NCBI GenBank assembly: GCA_027494055.1
Contig: JAOSJO010000024.1
Location: 484,073 to 548,072 of the forward strand
DNA: 64,000 bases
Direction of reading: 5' to 3'
Origin: Anaerolineae bacterium
GTDB lineage: Bacteria > Chloroflexota > Anaerolineae > Aggregatilineales > JAFGMM01
In this document: positions 17,054 to 24,989 of the stretch, in pieces
Layout of the letters: each line of letters starts with the position of its first letter
How positions within the stretch are numbered: the first letter of the stretch is position 1
The notes under the pieces: model-generated
Database searches by the model: none
What the model saw: only the letters and a program-made list of their open reading frames with translations
What the model was told of the DNA's origin: nothing
Made by a program: the position numbers and the translations under genes

Positions 17054-18601
17054 TCAGCGCGCGTACTCGACGGTCACGTCGATGCGGATCGGCAGGAGGG
17101 GCATCCGGCCCAGCCAGTTGGGCCAAAGCTCGATCCGGGGCGGCTGTTCGAGGGGCAGGGCGGCGTTCAGGTTGCCGATGGCGCGGTCGAGCGGCAGGCC
17201 GGTGACCTGCGTGCGCACCCACTGCTCGTCAATCGCGGAGGCGATGTCGCCGGCCCCGGTCATCAGGAAGGTGACGCGCCGCGCGTCGTCCACGCCGAGT
17301 TCGTCGCCGCGCACGAAGGTGAGCGTGTCGTCGAGGATGCGGAAGCCGCGCCCGACGCGCTCCGCAAGCGCGGCATAGGCGACCTGGCGCGCGTACTGCT
17401 CATCGACCACGACGCCCTGCACCACAACGCGCATCTCCAGGCTGACGCTCTCGGCCGGCTGCCCGATGTACTCGCTGTAGGTCTCATCCAGGACGAGGAC
17501 GACGGCCAGTGAGTCGATGGCGATGAATTCGCTCGGCCCGATCCAGTCGGGCGACGACATCTCGGCATAGGCGCGCTGCTGCAACTGCTGAAGCAGCGCC
17601 GCGCGCAGCCGCTCGTAGTCGTCCTTTGTGACGGCGGGCGCTTCGGTGACGCCGCCGCCGCGCGTCGCCGCCGGGTTGGAGACGCCAAGCCGCACGCCGA
17701 GCGGCCCCTCGACCCGATTGATAAGGTTGGCGCCTACGTTGCCCACCAGCCCGACAAACTCCGGCAGCGCCTCGATGGGCGCTTCGGCAGTGGAGGCGAT
17801 GCCCTCAGGGACGGTGACTTCCTCGGTGGTCCTGAACCGCACCGGGTCGGCGGCGGTGGTGCGCACCACCGTCCCCGCCGGCACCACAACCGTGTCGGCG
17901 AGCAGGTTGCTGAACACCACCGTGCCGGCGGCCGGCGTGCTCGGCTGCGTGACGAGGCCGGTTGTGGGCACGGTGGTGCTCCACTCGACCTCCACGCCCA
18001 CGATGCGCGCCGGGATGGCGCGGTCGATGAGGTTGACGCTGGTCAGTTCGGGGTCGGCCACGACCGGTATGGTCACCGAGACCTGGTCGGCGGCGGGCCT
18101 GAGCGTGATGTGCGCGCCCGGCGCGACGATGTACAGCCCGACGAGAAAGACCGCCATCACCACCGCGAAGATCAGCCAGCCGACCACCCGCCGCACCGCC
18201 TGGAACTCCGGTGGCAGCGCGATGGGTTGCTGCCGCCCGCGCGCAATCAACTCGGCGGCGGTGGGGCCTTCGCCCTGGGGGCGGTCGTCGCGACCGGTGA
18301 AGAGCCACGGTGGGTCGCCCCGCCAGTAGCGCGCCCGCCGCGCCTCCTTGATCGAATAGAAGACCGGGATGTTCAATTCGGCGGCGTGCTCGGCAACCGT
18401 GAAGTCCTCGGTCACAAGCCCCAGCTTGGCGTTCATGCGCGACGCCTCGCGCTGGATCATCACTAGGTCGAGCTTGCGCTGGAGGATCGCGCCGCGCTCC
18501 GGCCACACCAGGAGCACCCGTTCCGCCTGGAGGAACCCTAGCCGGTCACGCACGGAGACAACGTCGTCGTGTCGTTCGAGTTGAATGATCTGTTGCTTCA
18601 T
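17054..18601 (-). CDS. Baseplate-J-like membrane-anchored protein, unknown function
   Basis: A 515-residue intact protein. Residues 1-130 form a cytosolic alpha/beta domain (SVRDRLGFLQAERVLLVWP). One membrane helix follows (LIFAVVMAVFLVGLYIV), then a long extracellular beta-rich part. Within it, AGTVVRTTAADPVRFRTTEEV and the later NLINRVEGPLG resemble the Baseplate_J (gp47) fold. Such proteins are common beside ruvX in Anaerolineae, without other phage-tail genes, so a housekeeping envelope role is likelier than a phage one. I use the ATG at 18601; an in-frame GTG lies two codons upstream. No frameshift is seen. Confidence 0.7.
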   Translation of the reverse strand: MKQQIIQLERHDDVVSVRDRLGFLQAERVLLVWPERGAILQRKLDLVMIQREASRMNAKLGLVTEDFTVAEHAAELNIPVFYSIKEARRARYWRGDPPWLFTGRDDRPQGEGPTAAELIARGRQQPIALPPEFQAVRRVVGWLIFAVVMAVFLVGLYIVAPGAHITLRPAADQVSVTIPVVADPELTSVNLIDRAIPARIVGVEVEWSTTVPTTGLVTQPSTPAAGTVVFSNLLADTVVVPAGTVVRTTAADPVRFRTTEEVTVPEGIASTAEAPIEALPEFVGLVGNVGANLINRVEGPLGVRLGVSNPAATRGGGVTEAPAVTKDDYERLRAALLQQLQQRAYAEMSSPDWIGPSEFIAIDSLAVVLVLDETYSEYIGQPAESVSLEMRVVVQGVVVDEQYARQVAYAALAERVGRGFRILDDTLTFVRGDELGVDDARRVTFLMTGAGDIASAIDEQWVRTQVTGLPLDRAIGNLNAALPLEQPPRIELWPNWLGRMPLLPIRIDVTVEYAR

Positions 18602-18828
18602 ACCCACCAGTTGTGCATCGTCTGGGGGCCGGCTGTCGGGGGGTCGGGGACAGCACCGTACCGTCTACTATGCACGAAAACGCGGAGGAGTGCAAATCAG
18701 CGCCTGGGGGCCACGCGCTCGACCGCAGCCGTCGTCTCGCCCCTCCGGTAGCCGCTACCCCTCTTGTGCGAAACAGGGTACTCTAGATGCGTTTCGCCGG
18801 TCTTATCTGCACCTGCTGGAGCCTATCC

Positions 18829-18951
18829 ATGTCACAAGAGCAAGAAGTTTCACCGACCGATGTGCTGGACACGGTCGTGTATCTGGCTGTGGTCGCCGGC
18901 GTGCTGCTGCTCGCGCTGCGCGTGATCCGCCGCGTGTTTGGCGGCAGATAA
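18829..18951 (+). CDS. 40-residue single-helix membrane microprotein
   Basis: ATG 18829 to TAA 18949-18951. The sequence starts MSQEQEVSPTDVLDTVVY and continues with a hydrophobic helix (VYLAVVAGVLLLALRVI) and a basic end (RRVFGGR). CTGGAG precedes the ATG. It ends 20 bp before the threonine synthase ATG, so the two are probably co-transcribed. The topology (acidic N-terminus, basic C-terminus) would put the C-terminus in the cytosol. No family is recognised. Confidence 0.5.
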   Translation: MSQEQEVSPTDVLDTVVYLAVVAGVLLLALRVIRRVFGGR

Positions 18952-18971
18952 TCGAGCGGGGCGTGTGCATC

Positions 18972-20234
18972 ATGAGCCATGCGTTGAAACACGTTACCGG
19001 CCTCCGCTGCACGGTCTGCGGGCGCGTGTACGGCGTCGAGGAAGCGGGATATACCTGCGTGGACTGTGGCGAGGCCGGCACGCTGGACGTGGAGTACGAC
19101 TACGCCTACATCAACGCGCACACCGCGCGCCCGGCGCTGGACGGCGCTCCGCAGCGGGGGATGTGGCGCTACCGGCCGCTGATGCCGGTCGATGCCGGCA
19201 GCCCCGCGCCGCCGCTGGAGGTGGGCGGGACGCCGCTCTACCCCGCGCCGCGCCTTGCCGCTGAACTCGGCCTTGCCCGGCTCTGGGTCAAGGACGACGG
19301 GCGCAACCCCACCGCCTCGCTCAAAGACCGCGCGAGCGCCATCGCGGTGGTGAAGGCGCAGGAGCAGGGCGCGCGCCTCATCACCACGGCGAGCACGGGC
19401 AACGCCGCCGCCGCGCTCGCGGGGCTGGCGGCCAGCGTGGCGATGCCGGCGCTCATCTTCGTGCCGGAGACCGCGCCGCCGGCCAAGATCGCGCAGCTTC
19501 TCGTCTATGGCGCGAAGGTGCTGCTGGTGCAGGGCACCTACGACCAGGCGTTTGACCTGTGCTTCGCGGCCTCGCAGGAGAACGGCTGGTACTGCCGCAA
19601 TACGGGGATCAACCCCTACGTGGGCGAGGGCAAGAAGACCGCCGCCTACGAAGTCGCCGAGCAACTGGGCTGGCAGCCGCCTGACGCGCTGGTCGTCAGC
19701 GTGGGCGACGGGTCGATCATCGGCGGGCAGTACAAGGGCTTTTACGACCTGCTTCAGCTTGGGTGGATCGAGAAGATGCCGCGCATCATCGGCGTGCAGG
19801 CCGAGGGCAGCGCGGCGCTGTACCACGCCTGGCGCGAGAACATCAACCCGGCGGAGATGCAGCCCATCGACGCGCACACAATCGCCGACAGCATCAGCGC
19901 CGGCCTGCCCAGGGACCGCGTCAAGGCGATGCGCGCGGTGCGCGAGAGCGGCGGCGCGTTCGTGAGCGTGACCGACGCGGAGATACTCGGCGCGATCCCG
20001 GCGCTGGCGCAGGGCGTGGGCGTCTTCGCTGAGCCGGCGGCGGCGGCGGCCTACGCCGGGCTGCGCCGCGCGGTCGATGATGGGCTTGTGAAGGCTGAGG
20101 ATCGGGTTGTGGTATTGGCGACCGGCAACGGGCTGAAGGACATCGCCAGCGCGATGAAGTCAGTCGGCGGGGGCGTGACGGTCGCGCCGAATTTGGATGC
20201 GGTGCGGGAGGCTGTGGCGACTCTGCTTCGATGA
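18972..20234 (+). CDS. thrC: Threonine synthase (zinc-ribbon form)
   Basis: A 420-residue PLP enzyme that converts O-phosphohomoserine to threonine. The N-terminus has a zinc ribbon with C13, C16, C29 and C32. The PLP lysine is K118 in NPTASLKDRAS; STGNAAAALAG binds phosphate, and VSVGDGSIIGGQYKGF and LATGNGLKD are characteristic of the class. The start follows a small membrane-protein gene. No other threonine-pathway gene (hom, thrB) is in the window. The gene is intact. Confidence 0.9.
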   Translation: MSHALKHVTGLRCTVCGRVYGVEEAGYTCVDCGEAGTLDVEYDYAYINAHTARPALDGAPQRGMWRYRPLMPVDAGSPAPPLEVGGTPLYPAPRLAAELGLARLWVKDDGRNPTASLKDRASAIAVVKAQEQGARLITTASTGNAAAALAGLAASVAMPALIFVPETAPPAKIAQLLVYGAKVLLVQGTYDQAFDLCFAASQENGWYCRNTGINPYVGEGKKTAAYEVAEQLGWQPPDALVVSVGDGSIIGGQYKGFYDLLQLGWIEKMPRIIGVQAEGSAALYHAWRENINPAEMQPIDAHTIADSISAGLPRDRVKAMRAVRESGGAFVSVTDAEILGAIPALAQGVGVFAEPAAAAAYAGLRRAVDDGLVKAEDRVVVLATGNGLKDIASAMKSVGGGVTVAPNLDAVREAVATLLR

Positions 20235-20268
20235 GCGCGTCTTGAGGCTATCTGCTTCTGAATTCGCC

Positions 20269-20784
20269 TCAGCGTTCAGCCTCAACCGGCCAAACGATTG
20301 TGCCGCAATGCGGTTCCAGCAACACAACTGCTTTCGCGGCAAGAAGCCTTGCCGTCTTAGTCTTGCCGGCTTGCAGATAGCGGCGCAATGCGGATACGAC
20401 ATCCTCCCCTTCGCCAGCGTCAATTGCGCGTCCCAGGCAGTCTACACGTCGGCCACTGAAGTCCGGTCGGTCTACGGAGTGTCCAAACTTTGGATTCCCA
20501 AAGTCATAGGACTTGATTCGTCTAGGGTACCACTGTTTCTGCGGATGGACGCGGTAGAACGTGTATACGTCGAAATCATTTATCCCCGTTTCACCATCGA
20601 TAAAGTGCAGTGCAGCGCCCTGGCAGAGTGCAATGCACAGGACCCGTTGCGCGTATAATTCGGCTATAGCGGGCTTCCTTTGGAAATAATCTTCCCGATC
20701 TCTGCGAGCGATCTCTGCAAGGGCTATGAGGTCTTCGCGCTCTATCGGCAGGTATGACCGTGCTTCAGGCCCTACTTTGCTCAT
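20269..20784 (-). CDS. Unrecognised 171-residue protein
   Basis: An intact gene of noticeably lower GC than its neighbours, with an AGGAGGG ribosome site. Distinct segments are FIDGETGINDFDVYTFY, PRRIKSYDFGNPKFG and SGRRVDCLGRAID. The DFD-V-F block with a preceding Gly might suggest a nucleotidyltransferase-like fold, but the usual GS motif is absent, so I assign no function. It converges with thrC (34 bp gap), and its composition suggests later acquisition. Confidence 0.6.
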   Translation of the reverse strand: MSKVGPEARSYLPIEREDLIALAEIARRDREDYFQRKPAIAELYAQRVLCIALCQGAALHFIDGETGINDFDVYTFYRVHPQKQWYPRRIKSYDFGNPKFGHSVDRPDFSGRRVDCLGRAIDAGEGEDVVSALRRYLQAGKTKTARLLAAKAVVLLEPHCGTIVWPVEAER

Positions 20785-20813
20785 GAAGGTACCCTCCTGG
20801 AGCGCTCATGCGG

Positions 20814-21578
20814 TTATCGGTACAGGTCCATCTCTTGCGGGCGGACCAGGTCCGCCGCAGCGCCGTCGCCCGCCGGCAGCGACAGCCCGCGCACCAGCAC
20901 CACCGGGAGCGCCTCCGCCGCCTGCCCGGCGACCAGCCCCGCCGCCGCCGCGATTTCGTCCGCCGGCGCGGTGACGGTGGCGCGCAACACCCGCCCGAAC
21001 AGGTCAGCGCGCCCGCGCTGGTCCCAGAGCGCCGGGACGCCGGCCACGCCAATCGCCACGTTGACGTTCCCCAGCCGGAAGGGCCGGCCGTGCGAGTCGG
21101 AGATCACGACGCCGGGCGCGACGCCGGTCAGCGCCTCCAGCCGCGCGCGGAGGGCGCGCGCGCTCGCGTCGGGGTCCTCCGGAAGCAGGAGCACCCAATC
21201 CTCGCCCATGCCGACGTTGGAATGATCGACGCCCGCGTTCGCGCTCGTGAAGCCGAGCCGGTGCGTTACGATGAGCACGCCGGACCGCATTCGTGAAATT
21301 GCAGTGGACTCGCGCAGCACGACCTCGACGAGGCGCGGGTCCTTCTGCGTCGTCGCCGCGACTTCCAGGGCGCGCGTCGAGGGCGTGACGGTGTGCAGGT
21401 CCAGCAGGCGGCCCTCCGCCTTGGAGACCACTTTGGAGGTCACAACCAGCACGTCGCCAGGCTGAAGCGACAGGTCCGCGCGGGCAAGCGCCTGCGCGAT
21501 CAGCGCCGGCAAGTCGTCGCCGGGCTGCACCATCGGCAGGCCCGGCACGCCGATCAGGCTGACGTGCGGCGGGTTCAT
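20814..21578 (-). CDS. cofE: Coenzyme F420-0:L-glutamate ligase
   Basis: A 254-residue CofE. The start GVPGLPMVQPGDDL, the DVLVVTSKVVSKAEGR block, RESTAISR and LIVTHRLGFTSANAGVDHSN are typical, as are VISDSHGRPFRLGNVNVAIGV and late LVRGLSLP. It adds glutamates to F420-0 with GTP. The ATG at 21578 overlaps the npdG stop by 4 bp, so the pair is co-translated; the frame is open further upstream but only as antisense to npdG. The gene is intact. Confidence 0.92.
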   Translation of the reverse strand: MNPPHVSLIGVPGLPMVQPGDDLPALIAQALARADLSLQPGDVLVVTSKVVSKAEGRLLDLHTVTPSTRALEVAATTQKDPRLVEVVLRESTAISRMRSGVLIVTHRLGFTSANAGVDHSNVGMGEDWVLLLPEDPDASARALRARLEALTGVAPGVVISDSHGRPFRLGNVNVAIGVAGVPALWDQRGRADLFGRVLRATVTAPADEIAAAAGLVAGQAAEALPVVLVRGLSLPAGDGAAADLVRPQEMDLYR

Positions 21579-22252
21579 TGGCCTGTGGGTAGCCCCGTGA
21601 TGCGGATGCCCGCACCCTTGATCTTGTAGCGCCGGTTGATGCTCAGCAGCACGGGCGTCAGCGATTCGACCGCGACCGCGTTCGCCAGCGGGCCGGCGTC
21701 GATGCCGCGCATCCCAGCGGCCTCCACCAGTTGCAGTGCTTCGACTTTGGCATCGGGGTCGTCGCCGCAGACGAGCACGTCGCAATCCACGTCGCCGTCG
21801 AGGTCCTTGAGCTTGACGAAACTCACGTTCTGGAACGCCGCCACGACGCGCACCCTGTCGCCGAGCATCGTCTGCGCCTCCAGCGAGGCCGCACCGCCCG
21901 GCGGCAGGTGGACGGTGAACACGTCGTTCGGGTCCAGCGGCACGGTCACGTCGATGAGGATTTTGCCGTCGAGCTGGGCCTGCACGGCCTCAAGCGTGGC
22001 TTTGTGCGCGCTGTAGGGCACGGAGAGCACAACGATGTCGGCCTGGGCGGCGGCGGCGGCGTTGTCGGCGGGGAGGAGGTAATCGTCGCCGAGCTGGGCG
22101 TTGAACGCCTCGACCTTCTGCTGCGCCTTCTCCAGGCTGCGCGAGCCGATGATGACCCGGTAGCCGCTGCGCGCCCAGCGCATTGCCAGGGTCGAGCCTT
22201 CTTTGCCGGTGCCGCCCAGAACCGCGATGGACAGGATCGTGTCTTTAGGCAA
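21575..22252 (-). CDS. npdG: NADPH-dependent F420 reductase
   Basis: A 225-residue NPDR-family protein that passes hydride between NADP(H) and coenzyme F420. The dinucleotide motif is IAVLGGTGKEGSTLAMRWA, followed by VIIGSRSLEKA (2'-phosphate recognition by Ser/Arg), VVLSVPYSAH, LIDVTVPLDP and VLVCGDDPDAK. It lies between the SsnA-like amidohydrolase upstream and cofE downstream on the minus strand, giving a probable three-gene unit. The gene is intact. Confidence 0.92.
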   Translation of the reverse strand: MPKDTILSIAVLGGTGKEGSTLAMRWARSGYRVIIGSRSLEKAQQKVEAFNAQLGDDYLLPADNAAAAAQADIVVLSVPYSAHKATLEAVQAQLDGKILIDVTVPLDPNDVFTVHLPPGGAASLEAQTMLGDRVRVVAAFQNVSFVKLKDLDGDVDCDVLVCGDDPDAKVEALQLVEAAGMRGIDAGPLANAVAVESLTPVLLSINRRYKIKGAGIRITGLPTGQ

Positions 22253-22278
22253 GAGGGTTCTCCTTCAAAACCAGAGGT

Positions 22279-23623
22279 TCAGGGTATCGGATTCAGCGCG
22301 TGGTGCTCGTAGCGCTGCCACACCGCGCGCGCAAGCTCGCGCGAGCGCGCCGTGATCGCCGCCTCATCGAGCGTGAGCAGTTGCCGGTCGCGCATGAGCA
22401 CGCGCCCCCCGGCGATGGTCGTCGTCACCATGCTCGCCTCGAAGCCGAAGAGGATGTGCCAGGGCAGGTTGCCGGCGGTCAGCGGCGTGGTGGGATGGTA
22501 GTCCACGAGGATGACGTCCGCAACCGCGCCGGGCGCGAGCGCGCCGAGCGGCGCGCCGGGGAAGAAGACCTCCGCCAGGCGCGCGTTGTTGACCAGCGCC
22601 ATGCGCGCGATGCCGTCGCCGGGGGCGCGGCGCGGGTCGCGGTGGGCGACCTTGTGCAGCAGGTAGGCGGCCTTCCAATCGGCCCACATGTTGTTGCTGA
22701 AGCCGTCGTTGCCCAGGCCAAGCTTGACGCCGCCGGCCAGCATCGCGTCGATGGGCGCCGCGCCGACGGCGTTGTTCATGTTCGAGCGCGGCTGGTGCGT
22801 CACCCAGGAGCCGGTCTCGCGGATCGTCGCCAGCTCCCAGGGGTCCACATGCACGCAGTGCGCCAGGATCGTCTTCGGCCCCAGAATGCCCATATCGTGC
22901 AGCCGGTGCACGATGCGCTTGCCGGACTTCTGCACGCTGTCGTACGCGTCGGCCTCGTGCTCCGCCACGTGGATGTGAAAGCCCGTGTCCAGGCCGTCCG
23001 CCGCCGCGACGCACGCCGCCAGCGTCGCGTCGCTGACAGTGAGCGAGGCGTGTAGCCCGAAGCTGGCCGCGAGCATCGGGCGGTCTCTGGCCGCCTTCAG
23101 GAAGCGGACGTTCTCCTCGATGCTGGCGCGCGCCTTTTTCCGGGCCGTAGCGGTCGGTCACCTCGTAACAGAGCGCCGCGCGCAGCCCGGCCTGTTCCAC
23201 CGCGTCCGCGATCAGGTCCAGCGCGCCGTCGATGCAGTTCGGGCTGGCGTGGTGGTCGATGAGTGTGGTTGTGCCGTGCTTGATCGCGTCGATCAGGCAC
23301 ACCAACGCCGAGTACGTCACGTCCTCGGCGGTCAGCGCCTGGTCGAGCGGCCACCACAGCCGGCGCAGGATTTCGGGAAAGTCCTTCGGCGGCGGGCCGG
23401 GGATCGCCAACCCGCGCGCGAACGCGCCGTAGAAGTGCGTGTGCGCGCAGATGGCCCCCGGCATCACGAGCTGGCCGCGCGCGTCTATCGCTTCGGCGGC
23501 GGGGTGGCGGGCGGTCAGTTCAGCGGTGGCGCCGACCTCCCTGATCCTGTCGCCGTCGATCCAGAGTGCGCCGTCTTCGATGATCTCATCTGGTGTGACC
23601 AGGACGCCGTGCGTGATGAGCAT
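22279..23623 (-). CDS. ssnA: SsnA-like aminohydrolase, amidohydrolase superfamily (one frameshift)
   Basis: The N-terminal frame has the beta-sandwich start and HTHFYGAFARGL metal site; the C-terminal frame has FHIHVAEHEAD, LAHCVHVDPWE, NMNNAVG and LGLGNDGFSNNMW. These match SsnA, a putative aminohydrolase found with selenium-dependent molybdenum hydroxylase genes. The frame changes near 23140. It is followed 26 bp later by npdG. The substrate is unproven; a deaminated purine or pterin-type base is a reasonable guess given the company. Confidence 0.82.
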
Positions 23624-23632
23624 GGTGGGTTC

Positions 23633-24316
23633 CTATTCGAATTCGAGCGGTCCGTTCGTCGTGCGCAGCCCGCCGCACGCGACGACGGTCTGGCGCAGCG
23701 CCTCGGCAGTCGCATGGACATCCGAACCGCGCAGCAGGAAGCTGTCGGGCGGGCCTTCGCCGGTCGTGGCGGCGACGACGCCGTTCTCACAGAGGAGGGC
23801 GATGTCTACTCTGTACTCCGCCCCGCCCTGTTCGTAGCGGTAGTCGCGCCTGGGCCGGAGGCCGGTCTCTTTGAGCGTGTGGTACACGCGGTCCACGAAG
23901 GCCGGGTCGTCGCTGTACAGGTCCTTGATCGCGCGCGCGGCCTGGAAGCGATCCCACGTCGTGTGGATGAAAGTCACGCGCCGCCACGCCTTGCCGCTCA
24001 CGATAGGCGGGACTTTGGGCTGTAGCGGCCCCAGTTGGAGCTTGTAGTACACGCGGTCGGCGTGGGGGTGGTCCGCCTCGTCGGGGAGCAGGTCGCGCCG
24101 GCGGACGAGTTCGTGGCCGGCGCGCCGCGCGTAGTAGTGGATGCCCCACTTCAGGTCGTCGCCGAACGCGGCGGTGAGGTAGAACGCGACGTACTCCGCG
24201 TCGACGCCGCGCGGCGCTTTGTCGTGCGGGATGCGATACCAGCGCTGCGCGCGGGCAACTTCGAGGTCTTTGGGCCGGGTGATCACGCCGACCAGGACTC
24301 GGTCTTCAGGGTACAT
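23633..24316 (-). CDS. Unknown 227-residue protein coupled to HepT
   Basis: An intact protein starting [14 protein letters not shown]. The middle part has DAEYVAFYLTAAFG, LPDEADHPHADRVYYKLQLG and FIHTTWDRFQAARAIKDLYS. The C-terminal block YRYEQGGAEYRVDIALL has a look of the DUF559/PD-(D/E)XK nuclease core, but the match is weak. Similar unnamed proteins occur in Chloroflexota. Its ATG overlaps the HepT stop codon (TGATG), so it is translated with the toxin-antitoxin pair upstream. I assign no function. Confidence 0.6.
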   Translation of the reverse strand: MYPEDRVLVGVITRPKDLEVARAQRWYRIPHDKAPRGVDAEYVAFYLTAAFGDDLKWGIHYYARRAGHELVRRRDLLPDEADHPHADRVYYKLQLGPLQPKVPPIVSGKAWRRVTFIHTTWDRFQAARAIKDLYSDDPAFVDRVYHTLKETGLRPRRDYRYEQGGAEYRVDIALLCENGVVAATTGEGPPDSFLLRGSDVHATAEALRQTVVACGGLRTTNGPLEFE

Positions 24317-24665
24317 CAGCCGGTCTCCGACCCTGGTGGGAGCGCCTTCTCCAGTTCGGCAATCAGTTCGGGCAACCGGATGGTGACGGTTTCCCAGACT
24401 ACTTCGTAGTCTACAGTTCTGTACTCGTGGATGATCTTGTTGCGCATCCCGACAATGCTTTTCCAGGGATCTGTGGCAGTGCATCGCGGGTTCCCTGAGT
24501 GACCTGTCCTGCGGCTTCACCGATGATCTCGATTGCACGCACTAACGCGTAAGAAAACATCCGGTCGGTGCCAAGCATCTCCCGGGTTCGGCTCGCCTGA
24601 AACGCGATTGCGTCACGAGCGGCATCGAGCATGTCACGCAGCCGCGTCTCGTCCTGCTCGTTCAT
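24316..24665 (-). CDS. hepT: HEPN-domain toxin HepT (DUF86; one frameshift)
   Basis: A roughly 116-residue all-helical protein. The first frame reads [15 protein letters not shown] and [16 protein letters not shown]; the second carries the diagnostic RX4HXY motif as RNKIIHEY. HepT is an RNase-type HEPN toxin silenced by MntA through AMP transfer to the motif's Tyr. The frame changes near 24455. It overlaps mntA by 32 bp upstream and the unknown gene by 3 bp downstream. Confidence 0.88.
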
Positions 24666-24972
24666 AGACGACCTCTGCCGTGTCGAGTACCTTCTGCCGG
24701 AAGTGTCGGCTCAAGAATCCCGGCGTGTTCAGATCGACTTTGTGTCTTAGTATCGCGGACAGTTCTTCCTGCATGTCGATGAATCGGAAGAAGTCGGGAG
24801 TCTTTCCCGGCTCGAACTCGACCAGCACATCCACGTCGCTGTCAGGCCTGAAGTCGTCGCGGAGCACCGACCCGAACAACGCCAGCTTGCGAATGTGATG
24901 GCGGCGGCAGAACGCGGCGATTTCGTCTCTGGGTAGAGCGATATTGAGATTGGCGAGTCCGTTCCTGTTCAT
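24634..24972 (-). CDS. mntA: MntA-like minimal nucleotidyltransferase antitoxin
   Basis: A 112-residue pol-beta-type nucleotidyltransferase. The motif GSX10DXD is present: G34, S35, D46 and D48 in GSVLRDDFRPDSDVDVLVEF. MntA antitoxins transfer AMP from ATP to the Tyr of HepT. The third Asp is supplied by VDLNTPG. I start at MNRNG; another in-frame ATG lies three codons upstream. The gene is intact and leads the mntA-hepT-unknown operon, just downstream of the pentapeptide-repeat gene on the same strand (17 bp). Confidence 0.88.
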   Translation of the reverse strand: MNRNGLANLNIALPRDEIAAFCRRHHIRKLALFGSVLRDDFRPDSDVDVLVEFEPGKTPDFFRFIDMQEELSAILRHKVDLNTPGFLSRHFRQKVLDTAEVVYERAGRDAAA

Positions 24973-24989
24973 TGCACACATCTTACCAC

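Noticed and set aside
17054-18601. Baseplate-J-like protein taken as a sign of a prophage
   Set aside because: No tail, capsid, portal or integrase genes are nearby, and the gene sits with ruvX and mltG in a housekeeping-like operon with a membrane anchor.
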